Source: Bog-756 sp963713625 (GTDB lineage Bacteria; Actinomycetota; Acidimicrobiia; Acidimicrobiales; RAAP-2). From it: 64,000 bases of DNA. The position numbers and the translations under genes are program-made. The notes below the pieces were generated by a model that was not told the origin of the DNA, did not search any database, and saw nothing but the letters and a program-made list of their open reading frames with translations. The DNA lies in the NCBI GenBank assembly GCA_963713625.1, contig CAVQMN010000006.1, positions 124,001 to 188,000 on the forward strand, written 5' to 3'. Below, one piece after another: positions 11,683 to 19,896 of the stretch (the first letter of the stretch is position 1; every line of letters begins with the position of its first letter).

Positions 11683-12432
11683 TCAACCCTCGTAGGCGGC
11701 CATCACCGCATCGGGGATGTCGAAGTTGGAGTAGACGTTCTGCACGTCGTCGTGATCATCGAGCGCCTCGATCAGCCGGAGCACCCGCTTGGCCTCCGAC
11801 TCGGTGGCCACCTCCACGGTCGAGGTGGGCACCATGGTCAGTTCCGAGGTCCCCGGCTCCAGCGACGACGCTTCCAGCGCGTCGTGCACGGCCACCAGGT
11901 CGGCGGGGGCACAGGTGACGGTCCAGTGCTCCCCGTCATCACTCAGGTCCTCGGCCCCGGCCTCCATGGCCACCTCGAGGATCTGGTCCTCGTCGAAGGA
12001 CTTCGGCACCGCGATGACCCCTTTCCGCTCGAACTGCCAGCTCACTGCGCCGGGCTCGGCCATGCTCCCGCCGTTCTTGTTGAACAGATTCCGGATCTCC
12101 GATCCGGTGCGGTTGCGGTTGTCGGACAGGCACTCCACGATCACGGCCACCCCGTCGGGGGCGTAGCCCTCGTAGGAGATCGACTCGTAGCGGACCCCTT
12201 CGAGCTCACCCGACCCGCGCTTGATGGCCCGCTCGATGGTGTCGATGGGCACCGAGGCATCGCGGGCCTTGGTGTACATGGTCCGGAGGCTGGCATTGGC
12301 CGTCATGTCGCTGCCGCCCTCACGGGCGGCCACTTCGACCTGGCGGATGATCTTGGCGAACACCTTGGCCCGGGCGGCGTCCTTCGCCCCCTTCTGGTGC
12401 TTGGTGGTCGCCCATTTGGAGTGTCCCGACAT
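11683..12432 (-). CDS. yebC: YebC/PmpR-family protein
   Basis: Family members are transcription regulators or, by recent work on the family, translation factors that relieve stalling at proline stretches. The 249-residue protein starts with the signature MSGHSKWATTKHQKGAKD and contains the diagnostic IEYEGYAPxGVA-like segment (here ISYEGYAPDGVAVIVE). Three alpha/beta domains span the whole length. It lies 3 bp after pdxT and upstream of ruvCAB, the common bacterial arrangement. Confidence 0.95.
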   Translation of the reverse strand: MSGHSKWATTKHQKGAKDAARAKVFAKIIRQVEVAAREGGSDMTANASLRTMYTKARDASVPIDTIERAIKRGSGELEGVRYESISYEGYAPDGVAVIVECLSDNRNRTGSEIRNLFNKNGGSMAEPGAVSWQFERKGVIAVPKSFDEDQILEVAMEAGAEDLSDDGEHWTVTCAPADLVAVHDALEASSLEPGTSELTMVPTSTVEVATESEAKRVLRLIEALDDHDDVQNVYSNFDIPDAVMAAYEG

Positions 12433-12435
12433 CGC

Positions 12436-13068
12436 CTAGTGCCTTTCTTCTTTGGTCATCTCGACGAACAGCTGATGCAGCCTACGGTCGCCGGTCAGCT
12501 CGGGATGGAAGGAGCTGGTCAGGACCGGGCCCTGCCGACAGACGACCGGCTGGGGCCGGGCCGGAGGGTGCCCGTTCTCCCCTTCCCGTCCGTCCGGGCC
12601 CCCAGGCAGCGTGGCCAGCACGTCGACCCGGGAGCCGACCCGCTCGACCACGGGCGCCCGGATGAACACCGCATGGACGGGCTCGTCCCCGAGCCCGGAC
12701 ACATCGATGTCGGATTCGAACGAGGCCACCTGGCGTCCATACCCGTTGCGCCGGATGGTCAGGTCGATGGCCCCGAACCGTCGTTGGTCGTCGCGGCCGT
12801 CGAGGACCGTCTCGGCCAACAGGATCATCCCGGCACAGGTGCCGAACACCGGCAGCCCCTCGGACAACGCCTCGGCCAGCGGATCGAACAGGCCGGAGGA
12901 CTCCAACAGCATCGAGAGCGTGGTCGACTCCCCACCGGGGATGACCAGTCCGGTCAGCCCCCCGACGTCGGCCGGCTCCCGCACCATGCGGACCCGCTCC
13001 CCCAACGATTCGAGGGCGGCGGCGTGTTCGCGCACATCACCTTGAAGGGCGAGAACGCCCAGGGCCAT
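12436..13068 (-). CDS. pdxT: Pyridoxal 5'-phosphate synthase, glutaminase subunit
   Basis: Releases ammonia from glutamine and channels it to PdxS. Seen: the N-terminal LGVLALQGDVREH, the oxyanion strand IPGGESTT, the nucleophile Cys in FGTCAGM, and the His/Glu of SSFHPEL. The ATG at 13068 is preferred over the upstream GTG at 13074 because GAGGAGG sits 6 nt before it. It follows pdxS after 36 bp. The C-terminal part carries a Pro/Gly-rich insertion of about 20 residues before the catalytic histidine. Confidence 0.94.
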   Translation of the reverse strand: MALGVLALQGDVREHAAALESLGERVRMVREPADVGGLTGLVIPGGESTTLSMLLESSGLFDPLAEALSEGLPVFGTCAGMILLAETVLDGRDDQRRFGAIDLTIRRNGYGRQVASFESDIDVSGLGDEPVHAVFIRAPVVERVGSRVDVLATLPGGPDGREGENGHPPARPQPVVCRQGPVLTSSFHPELTGDRRLHQLFVEMTKEERH

Positions 13069-13104
13069 GATCACCCTCCTCAGTGGAGCCGAGCGTGTCG
13101 ACGG

Positions 13105-14022
13105 TCACCAGCCACGTTCGGCCAGATGCACCCCGAGCGTGCCCATCTCCTGGCCGGCCATGGCCTCGCCCAGTCCCGTCGAGACCTTGGCCACCAGATC
13201 GGCGTCGGTGTAGTGGGCGGTGGCCTCGACGATGGCCCGGGCCATCCGCGACGGGTTGGCGCTCTTGAAGATGCCCGACCCCACGAACACCGCCTCGGCC
13301 CCCAACTGCATGACCAGCGAGGCGTCCGCCGGCGTGGCGATCCCGCCGGCACAGAACAGCGGAACCGGCAGGCGACCGGTGGCGGCGATCTCCTGGACCA
13401 GGCCGACGGGCGCGGCCAACTCCTTGGCCCAGCCGTACCGCTCGGCCGAATCGGCCTCGGTGACCCGGCGGATGTCTCCGAGGATGGACCGCAGGTGGCG
13501 GACGGCCTCCACGATATTGCCGGTCCCCGCCTCGCCCTTGGAGCGGATCATGGCCGCCCCCTCCGAAACCCGCCGCAGAGCCTCACCGAGGTTGGTGGCA
13601 CCGCACACGAACGGGACCGGGTACTCCCATTTGTCGATGTGGTACGCCTCGTCGGCCGGAGTGAGCACTTCGCTCTCATCGATGTAGTCGACGCCGAGCG
13701 CGGCCAGCACCTGGGCCTCGGCGAAATGGCCGATACGGGCCTTGGCCATCACCGGGACGGTCACCGCGGCCTTGATCCCCTCTATCAGCGCCGGATCACT
13801 CATCCGGGCCACACCGCCGTCGCGCCGGATGTCGGCCGGTACCCGCTCGAGGGCCATGACGGCCACAGCTCCGGCATCCTCGGCCACCTTGGCCTGTTCG
13901 GCGTCCACCACGTCCATGATGACCCCGCCGCGCAGCATCTCGGCCAGTCCCCGTTTGACCGTGAAGGTGCCCGTGGGACGTTCGTCTCCGGACGTGCGAG
14001 CTTCGGCTGTCAGGTCACCCAT
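13105..14022 (-). CDS. pdxS: Pyridoxal 5'-phosphate synthase, lyase subunit
   Basis: Builds the vitamin B6 cofactor from ribose 5-phosphate, glyceraldehyde 3-phosphate and ammonia. The 305-residue (beta/alpha)8 barrel shows the two catalytic lysines, one in VMAKARIGH and one in IRSKGEAGTG, plus ALERVPADIR and the phosphate-binding FCAGGIATPADA and VFVGSGIF. Length and all signatures are normal. It starts the pdxS-pdxT-yebC-ruv run and is separated from yceI by a strong hairpin. Confidence 0.97.
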   Translation of the reverse strand: MGDLTAEARTSGDERPTGTFTVKRGLAEMLRGGVIMDVVDAEQAKVAEDAGAVAVMALERVPADIRRDGGVARMSDPALIEGIKAAVTVPVMAKARIGHFAEAQVLAALGVDYIDESEVLTPADEAYHIDKWEYPVPFVCGATNLGEALRRVSEGAAMIRSKGEAGTGNIVEAVRHLRSILGDIRRVTEADSAERYGWAKELAAPVGLVQEIAATGRLPVPLFCAGGIATPADASLVMQLGAEAVFVGSGIFKSANPSRMARAIVEATAHYTDADLVAKVSTGLGEAMAGQEMGTLGVHLAERGW

Positions 14023-14065
14023 GGGCCCATTCTACCCCCGCCCATCGCCGCGGCAGCCCGGACGC

Positions 14066-14097
14066 GACACCGGCCGCCCCGGAGGGCGGCCGGTGTC
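14066..14097 (-). terminator. Strong hairpin downstream of yceI
   Basis: A perfect 14-bp inverted repeat (arms 14066-14079 and 14084-14097, loop CGGA) lies 25 bp after the yceI stop and 44 bp before the pdxS start. There is no clear T-run on either side. It probably ends the yceI transcript and separates it from pdxS. Confidence 0.75.
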
Positions 14098-14121
14098 GGC
14101 ACCTCGTGTCGGCAGTCAGGC

Positions 14122-14706
14122 TCAGGCCTGAAGCACCGCTTCGAGCTCGATCTGGATGTCCACCTTCTTGGCCAGGAGAATGCTTCCGCTGGCGTCGGCC
14201 ACCGCGCCGAAGGAGACGCCGAACTCGTCCCGGTTGATGGACGTCGATGCGCTGAAGCCCACCCGCTGGTTCCCCCACGGGTCCTTGACCACGCCCTCGT
14301 AGGTCACGTCGAGCGTCACCGGCCGGGTCACCCCACGGATGGTGAGGTCGCCGTCGACCTTGAAATCGGACGGGCCGTCGGCCGTGATGGCCGTGCTCGT
14401 GAAGGTCCACGTGGGATGGTTCTCCACGTCGAAGAAGTCGTTGGTCCGCAGATGGTTGTCGCGCGTCTCCTCACGGGTATCGACGCTGTTGGCGTCGATG
14501 GTCACGGACACCTTGGACTGCGTGGGGTCCTCGGCGAGCTCCAACGTGCCCTCGAACTTGCTCAGCCGACCGCGGACCTTGGACACCGCCAGGTGCCGCA
14601 CGGCGAAGCCGAGCTCGGTGTGCGAGGGGTCGATGGCGTACGTCCCCACGGCGGGATACTCCACTCCATTGACCGTCCTGCTGGTTACTTCCGGTGTCGT
14701 TGTCAT
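14122..14706 (-). CDS. YceI-like family protein
   Basis: The YceI/polyprenyl-binding lipocalin fold binds isoprenoid or lipid-like molecules; the exact ligand here is unknown. The 194 residues have the family hallmarks: WxxDPSHT-like start (YAIDPSHTELGFAVRHL), VRGRLSKFEGTL, the charged RDNHLRTNDFFDVENHP block and the final FGVSFGAVADASG. There is no signal peptide, so it is cytoplasmic, unlike E. coli YceI. The ATG at 14706 is chosen for its AAGGAG Shine-Dalgarno sequence. It is divergent from a MarR gene, with a promoter overlapped by dyads, suggesting repression by that regulator. Confidence 0.9.
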   Translation of the reverse strand: MTTTPEVTSRTVNGVEYPAVGTYAIDPSHTELGFAVRHLAVSKVRGRLSKFEGTLELAEDPTQSKVSVTIDANSVDTREETRDNHLRTNDFFDVENHPTWTFTSTAITADGPSDFKVDGDLTIRGVTRPVTLDVTYEGVVKDPWGNQRVGFSASTSINRDEFGVSFGAVADASGSILLAKKVDIQIELEAVLQA

Positions 14707-14805
14707 CGTCACTCCTTGATGCTGGTTGTCGGGTAGTCGTTCGCTGTGTCTCGTCCTCAGGCCCACTCCGGGAGACCTTTCCCCCTGAGGGGAAGCCATA
14801 CCCCT

Positions 14806-14856
14806 GAAGTTGCTTGATGAAACAACTATATACTAAGGTCGTTGTGAACGCAACTA
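14806..14856. promoter_or_regulatory. Divergent yceI/marR promoter with two dyad operators
   Basis: On the minus strand, TTGCGT (14853-14848), a 17-bp spacer and TATAGT (14830-14825) form a good promoter for yceI. On the plus strand a TATACT -10 box (14829-14834) could serve marR. Two imperfect palindromes with GTTG...CAAC arms overlap it: 14808-14827 covers the yceI -10 and start point, and 14841-14854 covers its -35. CAACTAT recurs at 14823 and 14851. The layout fits repression by the adjacent MarR protein. Confidence 0.6.
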
Positions 14857-14878
14857 TTTCCCCGGAGGTTCTTGTACA

Positions 14879-15400
14879 ATGCGGGACATGGGACGAGCGG
14901 TGGTGACAGATGACGAGCGCCTGACCACGGTCGGGCTGCTGTTCGAATCGGCAGCAGGCCTCCGGAGGCTGTTCGAGCGGCGGTTCGAGGCGGAACGATC
15001 GCTGTCCAATCAATCGTTCGACGTACTCATCCGCCTGGCCCGCTCCCCCGGCTCGGAGCTGCGGATGAGCGAACTGGCCGCGCAGACCACACTCACGCCG
15101 AGCGGGCTCACCCGGTCGGTCGACCGCCTGGTGGAGCAGGGCCTGGTCGTCCGGAGGGTCTGCCCCGAGGACCGTCGGGGTGCCTTCGCCGTGCTCACCC
15201 CGGCCGGTCAGGAGTTGATGGATCGGGCCATCCCCGACCACCTGGCCCACATCGACGAGCTCCTCAGCAACCTCTTCTCGGTCGAGGAGGAAGAAGCCCT
15301 GGCCCAGCTGCTCCGCAAGCTGCGCGACCACCTCTTCGCCCCCGACTCGCAGTGGCACCTGACCCACGAGGACGCCGACTCGTGCCCGGGGGCCGACTGA
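14879..15400 (+). CDS. MarR-family transcriptional regulator
   Basis: Dimeric winged-helix repressor, 173 residues. The recognition region reads LRMSELAAQTTLTPSGLTRSVDRL and is followed by the wing VRRVCPEDRRG, both typical of MarR. There is no Cys pair pattern that would clearly mark it as a redox sensor, though single Cys residues occur at the wing and near the C-terminus. The start at 14879 has GGAGG 10 nt upstream. It is divergent from yceI, which is the most likely target; two palindromes lie between them. Confidence 0.9.
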   Translation: MRDMGRAVVTDDERLTTVGLLFESAAGLRRLFERRFEAERSLSNQSFDVLIRLARSPGSELRMSELAAQTTLTPSGLTRSVDRLVEQGLVVRRVCPEDRRGAFAVLTPAGQELMDRAIPDHLAHIDELLSNLFSVEEEEALAQLLRKLRDHLFAPDSQWHLTHEDADSCPGAD

Positions 15401-15464
15401 GCTTCGATGTCCTGGCGCGTCCCGGGGGCGGACTCGGCCTGGTGCTGACCGCGTCTCGGTTCGA

Positions 15465-15483
15465 TCGGCGGGCCGACCGCCGG
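15465..15483. terminator. Hairpin between convergent marR and htpX-like genes
   Basis: CGGCGG (15466-15471) pairs with CCGCCG (15477-15482) around a 5-nt loop, immediately beside the stop codon of the minus-strand protease gene (15485). It may act in both directions. The stem is short, so support is moderate. Confidence 0.4.
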
Positions 15484-15484
15484 G

Positions 15485-16792
15485 TCAGAGGAGGGACTGG
15501 GCGGCGGCCCGGACCCGGGTGTCGTCGAGGTTGCCTTCCCGCGACGCAGCCTCCTCGCCCACCGTCGGATCGATCCACAGCCAACGGGTGAGGGCGGCGG
15601 TCCGACCGGCACCCGGTGGCCACGGCTGGCGGGCCGGAGGTCGCCCGACCATCGTCTCCAGGGCGGAGCCGATACCGGGGGGGTAACGCACCACCACGGC
15701 GGCGCGCTGGTCAGCCGAAAACTCACGACCCCGGCCCACCAGGGTGTGCACCCGTTCGGCCCCCGACCGGTTGCCCCGGATCAACGCCCAGGGGATGGAG
15801 GTCACCACGGCCACGCCGGCCACCACTGTGTCGTGGCGCTTGATGTGGACCAGCTCGTGGGCCAACACCCCTTCGAGCTCAACCAGGGTCAGGGCCTCGT
15901 CGAGGCCTGACGTCACCACCAGCTTCGCCGAGTCGCGGTCCCGCCCCACGGCCATGGCGTTCGGGACCACGCTTTCCACCACGTAGATCGTCGGCCGGGG
16001 CAGGCCCATGGTGGCACAGAGCCCGTCCACCAGATTGTGCAGACGGGGGTACTCCCACTCCTCGGTCGGACTCCCCCCGACCGAGGACACGACCGTGTCA
16101 GGGGCCGACCTCCACAACCAGAGCGCCACCAGCCCGGTGATCACCACCAGCGCCACCACCCCGACCAGCGGAAGTCCGGCCAGGACCAGCACCACCCCCA
16201 CCACTAGGCCGACCACCAGCGCCGGCATCAGGCAGATGACCAGCGCCCGTCGTCGGTTGGCGTGGACGGCCGCGGACTCCTCGGTACTCTCCCCCGACCG
16301 ATCGACGGCCGACGCGGCCGGCGCCGGGGCCGCGGTCGGCGGGGCGGTCCCCCGGCTCGACGAACCCTGTCTCGAGCCCCCACGACCACCCGGGCCGCCG
16401 GATCTCGACGAGGAAGACGTCGACCGGTTGCCGGACGAGCTTCGCGATCCCCCGCCGCCCTTCCCTCCCGAAGACGACCCGCTGCGGCCGCCCCCTTGGC
16501 CGCCACCCTGGCCGCCGCTCCGGCCCCCGCCCTGGCCGCTCCGTGATCTCGACCCGCCGTTCCCGCCCGATGACTGACCCCCACCGCCTCGTCCGCCGCC
16601 TCCGCCCCGGTTGCGGTTGCGGTTCCTGTTCGAGCCCGACGACCGGCCGGACCCGGAGCCAGACCCCGGGCCCGCCGAACCTCCCGACGTCGACCCCGAC
16701 CCCGCGTTGTCACGGGCGCCTGACGGCGCACCCTGGGCGTCGGATCTCGCCGGAGGGCCTCCCGACGGGGATGGATCGGTGGAATCACTCAT
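15485..16792 (-). CDS. M48-family membrane metalloprotease with Gly/Arg/Ser-rich N-terminal region
   Basis: HtpX-like zinc protease for membrane protein quality control. The 435 residues fall into three parts: a low-complexity region (about 1-165) dominated by Gly, Ser, Arg, Asn and Gln with RGG-like patches, two membrane helices (about 184-227), and the protease domain. That domain carries the zinc motif HELVH (312-316) and the third ligand in EFSAD (357-361), so it should be active. The ATG at 16792 was chosen because longer frames run into pimA. The low-complexity part is not found in standard HtpX (about 290 residues). It lies 22 bp after pimA. Confidence 0.85.
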   Translation of the reverse strand: MSDSTDPSPSGGPPARSDAQGAPSGARDNAGSGSTSGGSAGPGSGSGSGRSSGSNRNRNRNRGGGGGRGGGGQSSGGNGGSRSRSGQGGGRSGGQGGGQGGGRSGSSSGGKGGGGSRSSSGNRSTSSSSRSGGPGGRGGSRQGSSSRGTAPPTAAPAPAASAVDRSGESTEESAAVHANRRRALVICLMPALVVGLVVGVVLVLAGLPLVGVVALVVITGLVALWLWRSAPDTVVSSVGGSPTEEWEYPRLHNLVDGLCATMGLPRPTIYVVESVVPNAMAVGRDRDSAKLVVTSGLDEALTLVELEGVLAHELVHIKRHDTVVAGVAVVTSIPWALIRGNRSGAERVHTLVGRGREFSADQRAAVVVRYPPGIGSALETMVGRPPARQPWPPGAGRTAALTRWLWIDPTVGEEAASREGNLDDTRVRAAAQSLL

Positions 16793-16814
16793 GATCCGAG
16801 CAGTGTACGGCCGC

Positions 16815-18020
16815 TCAGGGCCGGCGCCCGACCATCGCCGAGCGGTACCGGCCCTCGTACCATGCGGCCAACCGTTCCATCGACCACCGGTCGGCCCGCC
16901 GGGTCCCTGCCGACAGCCAGCCTTCCCGGCTCCCGACCCGCCCACCTCCGGTGCCGCCATCGGACAGGGCCAGCCGGCCCGCCAGGACCCCAGCCAGGGC
17001 GTCGGCCAGCGGCGTCGGTTCACCGGGAGGGACCAGCACCGCACACCCACCGGCCGCCGCCCGGTAGCCGTCGATGTCACTGGCCACCACCGGCGTCCGG
17101 GCGGCCATGGCCTCCAGGATGACCATGCCGAAGGACTCCCCGCCGAGGGACGGGGCGCAGAGGACGTCGGCTGCCGCCAGTCGGCGCAGCTTTTCGTCCT
17201 CGCTGAGCACGCCGAGCCAGACGATGTCGGGCGACCCGGGGTGGCGGCGTCGGAGGACACCGGTCTGTGGTCCGTCCCCGGCGATCCACAGCTGCGGGTG
17301 CCCGCCCCCCTCACCGTGGGCCCGTCCGGGCCCGGCCACGGCACCCACGGCCAGCCGGTCGAACGCCTCGAGGAGGATGCGCAGTCCTTTGCGCTCCTCG
17401 TGCCGCCCGAGGAACAAGATGGTGGGCCGATCAGTGGGCCACGGGGCCACGTCACGGTACCGGTCGAGTTCGATGCCGTTGAAGCCGACCTCATAGGCAC
17501 CCCCGAGGGCGTGCGACGCCGTCGACCGGGCCGCCTCGGAGACGGCGGTGCGGACGGCAATGCGGTCGGCCAGGTGTCTGACCACCGGACCCAGCGCGGT
17601 GTACAGGGCGCTACCCCCGTTCCGGTGGAAGGTGGCCACCATCGGGGGGACGTCCCGCCCCACCAGCAGCGCATAGGGCAGGCCCGGCGTGAAGGGCTCA
17701 TGCACGTGGACCACGTCGAAGGCCATCGACTGCAGGGTGCGGAAGGCCCGTGCCGCGGACCGCACCGAGAGGCTCACCGGCGCCACCGACCCGTTGGCCG
17801 GCAGCGATACCGACCGGCCGGCCGTCACCAGGTTGACATCGGTCGGGGCGTCGGCGACATCGTCGAGCGGGGCGAAGACGGTGACCCGATGACCGGCGGC
17901 CTCCTGGGCGCGGGCCAGCCCGACGACCTGACCCTGCACGCCGCCCGGCCGCGACAGGCTGTAGGGGCAGACCAGGGCGATATGCAGTGACGGGGGTGTC
18001 GCCGGTTCGGCGCTCGCCAC
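16815..18020 (-). CDS. pimA: GT4 glycosyltransferase, probable phosphatidylinositol mannosyltransferase PimA
   Basis: Predicted to transfer the first mannose from GDP-mannose to phosphatidylinositol on the inner face of the membrane. The GT-B fold shows the N-terminal SRPGGVQGQVVGLA loop, VHVHEPFTPGLP, and the nucleotide-sugar E-x7-E motif GESFGMVILEAM. Neighbours patA and pgsA encode the acyltransferase and the phosphatidylinositol-phosphate synthase, an order shared with mycobacteria, which supports the assignment over a generic GT4. The GTG at 18020 is preferred; a TTG sits one codon earlier. It starts 7 bp after the PAS-GGDEF gene. Confidence 0.85.
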   Translation of the reverse strand: MASAEPATPPSLHIALVCPYSLSRPGGVQGQVVGLARAQEAAGHRVTVFAPLDDVADAPTDVNLVTAGRSVSLPANGSVAPVSLSVRSAARAFRTLQSMAFDVVHVHEPFTPGLPYALLVGRDVPPMVATFHRNGGSALYTALGPVVRHLADRIAVRTAVSEAARSTASHALGGAYEVGFNGIELDRYRDVAPWPTDRPTILFLGRHEERKGLRILLEAFDRLAVGAVAGPGRAHGEGGGHPQLWIAGDGPQTGVLRRRHPGSPDIVWLGVLSEDEKLRRLAAADVLCAPSLGGESFGMVILEAMAARTPVVASDIDGYRAAAGGCAVLVPPGEPTPLADALAGVLAGRLALSDGGTGGGRVGSREGWLSAGTRRADRWSMERLAAWYEGRYRSAMVGRRP

Positions 18021-18027
18021 CAACCGG

Positions 18028-19896
18028 TCAGTCCATCATCGATCGGCGTTCCCGACGACGGCTCCACTTGACGCCGTACATGGCGTCATCGGCCCGGCTC
18101 AACAGCTTCGACGGGTCGGTGTCGGGATTGTCGGCGAACACACCGCCCACCGAGGCCAGGACGGACAGGGTCCGTCCGTCGATGCGGTAGGGCCGGGCCA
18201 GCGCCGTCGAGATGCGATCGGCGATGCGGAGCATCTCCTCCTCTCCGCTCTCCACCTCGCACACCACCACGAACTCGTCACCACCGAGGCGGGCCACCGT
18301 GTCGGTGGGTCGCACGATGGCCAGCAGCCGGCGGGCCACGGCCACCAGCATGTCGTCCCCCACGTCGTGGCCGAGCACGTCGTTGATCTCCTTGAACTCG
18401 TCCAGGTCGAGCAGGAAGACGGCCACACCCGGCTGTTCGCCGGGCTCGGCCGGATTCACCGCCGGCAGGCGCCGGGCCAGTGCATCGATGGCCTCCTGCA
18501 GTCGCTGGGCCAGCAGCGTCCGGTTGGCCAGGCCGGTGAGGGGATCGTGAAGGGCCATTTCGGCCAGGCGTTCCTCGTTCAGCTTCTGCTCGGTGACATC
18601 GTGCATGGCCACGACCGCGCCGAGCATCCAGCCCTCGTCGTCCACCAGGGCCTGCCCGTTCACGCTGACCTTGCGCTGGTCCCCGTTCCGCGACTCGAGG
18701 ATGATCTCCACATCGCGGAGCTGCTCACCGGACATGGCCCTGATGAGCGGATTCTCCCGTTGGGCCATGGGTGATCCGTCAGGCCGGCGCAGGCCCTGGT
18801 CGGTCGGGATCGTCCCGATCGGGTCCTCGCCGTCACCGAGCCCGTGGAGCTGGCGGGCGGCCGGATTGAACACGGTGATGCGCCCTTCGTCGTCGCAGGC
18901 CACGATGCCCTCTTCCAACGTGTCCAGCAGCACCTGGAGGAACTGCTCCTCGCGCCGGAGCTCGACGGCCGACCGGCGCGCCGCGGTGACGTCGCTGAAC
19001 GAGGCCACCGCACCGGCGACGGCGCCGTCCGCCCCCACCATGGCCTGGGTGTTGCTCCGCACCCACATCGCCGGCCGTCCCCTGAACAGCAGACCGTGCA
19101 CGATCCCGACCGAACGACGACCCTGGCCCAGAGCCTGGGCCACCGGGTCGCGCCTGGCGTCCACCGTCTCCCCGTCGACATCGATCACCTCGAGACCCTG
19201 GGCCCGGGCTGCAGCCATCAGCTCGCCGATGTTCCGGCCGACCAAACGCACCCGGGGGGCTTCGAACATCACTTCGAAGGCTTGGTTGACCCGGACGACC
19301 ATCCCGTCGGCGTCGACCATCATGACCCCGTCGGCCAGGGACTCGATGACCGTGTCCTGCCGACGGTCGACCTCGAGGACCTGCTCTTCGAGGCGCTTGT
19401 GCTCGGTGATGTCACGGATGTTGACCACGATCCCGCCGATGGGGTCGTCGAGATGGTTGGCCGCCACCACCTCGAGGTCGATGGGCTTCCCGTCGGCCCG
19501 CTCCGTGCGCATCTCGAGGGACACCGACAGCCGTCGCCGAGCCACCAGGTCGTTGAAGAGGGCGCGGACCGGCCCGGCGCTCACCCCGTCGAACAGCCCG
19601 AAGGCATCGAGGCCGACGACGGCGCTGATGTCGTAGCCGAAGAGGCGCTCGGCCGATGCACTCACGAACATGAACCGACCGGCGGTGTCGATCACCGCCA
19701 CCACATCGAAGTCCTGCTCCCCGATGGAGTGGAACTGAGGTTCGCCCGGTGGTCGCGATCCGTTCGGGGCGATGAGATCGGGCACCGGACGGGAGGGGAC
19801 CCTCGACCTGCCGTCGCGTCGGTCGCGGATGACCGGACGCCCGAGGGCCTCGAACTCGGCGTCGCCGGTGAGGGGGCGGCTCTCGTACTTGGTCAC
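18028..19896 (-). CDS. Three-PAS sensor diguanylate cyclase
   Basis: Predicted cytoplasmic enzyme making cyclic di-GMP. The 622 residues contain about 55 disordered residues, PAS domains near 57-160, 178-300 and 312-430 (each closing with a DVT/DIT-x-x-K/R-type link), and a GGDEF domain from about 442. The active-site ARLGGDEF is intact, and an inhibitory-site RPTD lies five residues upstream of GGDEF. No membrane segment is visible. It uses GTG at 19896, overlapping the patA stop by 4 bp, and ends 7 bp before pimA. It therefore sits inside the phosphatidylinositol mannoside gene set. A sensed ligand is not evident. Confidence 0.9.
   Translation of the reverse strand: MTKYESRPLTGDAEFEALGRPVIRDRRDGRSRVPSRPVPDLIAPNGSRPPGEPQFHSIGEQDFDVVAVIDTAGRFMFVSASAERLFGYDISAVVGLDAFGLFDGVSAGPVRALFNDLVARRRLSVSLEMRTERADGKPIDLEVVAANHLDDPIGGIVVNIRDITEHKRLEEQVLEVDRRQDTVIESLADGVMMVDADGMVVRVNQAFEVMFEAPRVRLVGRNIGELMAAARAQGLEVIDVDGETVDARRDPVAQALGQGRRSVGIVHGLLFRGRPAMWVRSNTQAMVGADGAVAGAVASFSDVTAARRSAVELRREEQFLQVLLDTLEEGIVACDDEGRITVFNPAARQLHGLGDGEDPIGTIPTDQGLRRPDGSPMAQRENPLIRAMSGEQLRDVEIILESRNGDQRKVSVNGQALVDDEGWMLGAVVAMHDVTEQKLNEERLAEMALHDPLTGLANRTLLAQRLQEAIDALARRLPAVNPAEPGEQPGVAVFLLDLDEFKEINDVLGHDVGDDMLVAVARRLLAIVRPTDTVARLGGDEFVVVCEVESGEEEMLRIADRISTALARPYRIDGRTLSVLASVGGVFADNPDTDPSKLLSRADDAMYGVKWSRRRERRSMMD

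Noticed and set aside
11080..14736. A 1218-codon open frame on the plus strand through ruvC, yebC, pdxT and pdxS
   Set aside because: It is antisense to four well-supported genes, has a repetitive Gly/His/Arg/Pro composition expected from GC-rich opposite strands, and has no conserved domain.
16611..17990. A 459-codon plus-strand frame opposite pimA
   Set aside because: pimA on the other strand has a full set of GT4 motifs; this frame has none.
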